This document shows, one piece after another, positions 62,770-64,000 of a DNA stretch of 64,000 nt. The notes beneath the pieces were generated by a model that saw nothing but the letters and a program-made list of their open reading frames with translations, made no database searches and was not told the origin of the DNA. A program made the position numbers and the translations under genes. Source of the DNA: Paenibacillus sp. FSL W8-0426 (GTDB lineage Bacteria; Bacillota; Bacilli; Paenibacillales; Paenibacillaceae); NCBI RefSeq assembly GCF_037969725.1, contig NZ_CP150203.1, forward strand, positions 946,001 through 1,010,000, written 5' to 3'. Within the stretch, counting starts at the first letter, position 1; each line of letters begins with the position of its first letter.

Positions 62770-63461
62770 GACAACCTTTCTATTTAAGGTGAAAAGGTGC
62801 TGACAGCTGGGGAAGCTAGTGTTTCTTATTTCATTCACATCCATACTCAACAGAACGATAACCTTAATTTGTAAGTTGGTACTTAATATATAAACCGCAA
62901 AAAACATACACACGTTAACGGAGAGGCAGAACCAATCTGAAGAAGCGAGGCATTCGCATTTTCACCGGATTTCCCCTTTGAAACAGGGATTTGAAAAAAT
63001 CTGGGGATAACAGCGATCGGAAGATGGTACTGCACTCGCAGTGGCCTAGTGTGATTGATTAATGCGGCTTCTATTGTAATAACAACTTGATAAAGAGTTT
63101 AGTTTCCCATACCACCAAAAGAGTGACTCTGAATTTTGATTGCTCCACAAGAGTAAGCCTGTTGAGGAGATTACGCGAATATGTAGGTACGGTAGTCAAC
63201 AAGCATTGTTTATTTACGGACTAGAAGTCATGGGAAAATGCAACGCAGGGTCGATTCCAGTAAACAAACTGACTTGTTAAAATTTAGATATCATTCAAGT
63301 TCAGTTTGGCGGTGAAGAGGGCAGTCAAGAAATGAAAGTTTGAACAAGAATGATCGTTTTTTAGTCTGTAATTTTATTGAATCCGAAACCTATAAGGATT
63401 AAATGGGAGACGGGGATTCATGAATTTGAATTAACCATAAAATTATTATTTAGGTGATCGG
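62770..63461. other. 690-bp intergenic region, no confident gene
   Basis: AT-rich and without a frame of protein character. A short stretch before the TGA at 63343 (IQVQFGGEEGSQEMKV) looks protein-like but has stops directly upstream, so it may be a gene relic. Confidence 0.35.
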
Positions 63462-63995
63462 ATGTCCCTAGATCTTGATGTAAGAATAACGAGAACCATT
63501 CATATGAATGAATTGAAGAAAGAGCTATCCAAAGAAGCTGTCAGACTTTTAAAGGTAGAGACGACTCCTGAAGTCACCATTAAACAGGTTTTAAGCGGGC
63601 AAAGAGTTGATCTTGGTGATACTGCTCTTTTTGAGGAGAGTCAAGCGTATGCAGTCGCATTTAGAGGGATGGAAAGCGAGGTTGGATTGGCGTTTACTTA
63701 TCTAGATCCGACCCTTCCTTATGTGGACGAAGAGGAATCTGGATTTTGGATGGGAGTCATGGTACAAGGGGAGCGTGAACCTGTCGAGTTTGCATTAGTT
63801 GCTATAATTGCGCGATCTGCTGCCAAAATCAGCGGTCCTGCTTCTGAAATTATTGATGAACGCAAGTTTTGGAGCAGCCAGCGCGTGAATCATTATCACG
63901 ATTTTGTAAACGATATTGAAATCGGAGATCGGTTTGATCGTGTGGAACAAGCTAGCAAGGAGTTTTATTCCAAATTGCCTAAGGGAGACCTTTAG
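63462..63995 (+). CDS. hypothetical protein, 177 aa
   Basis: The ATG follows TTTAGGTGATCGG. The protein is acidic and soluble, with no signal peptide: MSLDLDVRITRTIHMNELKK, a beta-rich centre (YAVAFRGMESEVGLAFTYLD) and a helical end with IGDRFDRVEQASKEFYSKL. It is not assigned to a family. Context is uninformative because the window ends 5 nt after the stop. It could be an immunity-type protein by size and acidity, but this is only a guess. Confidence 0.65.
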   Translation: MSLDLDVRITRTIHMNELKKELSKEAVRLLKVETTPEVTIKQVLSGQRVDLGDTALFEESQAYAVAFRGMESEVGLAFTYLDPTLPYVDEEESGFWMGVMVQGEREPVEFALVAIIARSAAKISGPASEIIDERKFWSSQRVNHYHDFVNDIEIGDRFDRVEQASKEFYSKLPKGDL

Positions 63996-64000
63996 AATGA

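Noticed and set aside
1..64000. CRISPR arrays, tRNA, rRNA or prophage
   Set aside because: Reading both strands revealed no regularly spaced short direct-repeat array, no tRNA cloverleaf and no phage structural genes. The only periodic pattern is the 50/70/50 inverted element, which has inverted rather than direct units and only four units per copy.

Overview
The window looks like chromosomal DNA of a Paenibacillus-type soil Firmicute. Genes are GC-rich with strong GGAGG ribosome binding sites. There are many secreted or cytoplasmic glycoside hydrolases (GH3, GH30, GH127, GH2), copper-amine-oxidase-N wall proteins, SH3 and discoidin domains, lipoproteins with LxxC boxes, and many short single-gene units closed by strong intrinsic terminators. 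No rRNA, tRNA, CRISPR array or prophage was recognised. The species is inferred from gene content only.

Layout. 1-3.8 kb: end of a PQQ-propeller protein, then a methionine ABC transporter operon (metN-metI-metQ). 4-12 kb: nitrate/nitrite transporters (narK, FNT channel) on the minus strand flanking a secreted GH3 and a GH30. 12-16 kb: a small hypothetical, an orphan colicin-immunity-like gene, a quinone-reductase-like MDR with divergent LysR, and a threonine-aldolase-like enzyme. 16.07-18.0 kb: a group II intron with maturase directly behind that gene's terminator. 18-28 kb: a secreted metzincin-like protein, a glycerol/dihydroxyacetone locus (PocR-AraC regulator divergent from gldA and a DhaK-DhaL fusion), AlaX, a Cys-rich protein and PhzF. 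28-32 kb: acetyltransferases, an amino-acid permease and endonuclease V. 32-34.5 kb: an AT-rich WXG100-type toxin/immunity island whose toxin N-terminus is cut by an in-frame TAG, then a decayed chemotaxis-receptor tail. 34.5-41.3 kb: LysR/butanediol dehydrogenase, GNAT, AraC/GH127, Uma2. 41.6-45.4 kb: an XpaC - VWA/solute-binding - TelA operon. 45.5-51.2 kb: SH3 lipoprotein, TetR/SDR pair, an IS3-family element, a secreted protein, GNAT. 51.4-64 kb: large GH2, RCC1 protein, DinB, DUF4362, ATP-grasp, GerMN lipoprotein plus AMIN/amidase pair, another lipoprotein, a 40-aa membrane peptide and a terminal hypothetical.

The most striking non-coding structure is a 185-bp element present three times (3876, 31787, 48112). 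Each has two direct units 50 bp apart, then a 70-bp step to two inverted units again 50 bp apart. The third copy is split by the IS3-family element, and removing the IS plus one 3-bp target duplication restores the 50/70/50 spacing exactly. The other main candidates for follow-up are the interrupted toxin with its unassigned immunity gene, a tandem micro-ORF pair with strong ribosome binding site at 11872, and the three-gene TelA operon.

Recurring design: five regulators (LysR twice, PocR-AraC, AraC, TetR) each sit divergently beside one metabolic gene, and two of these intergenic gaps contain clear palindromes that are candidate operators.
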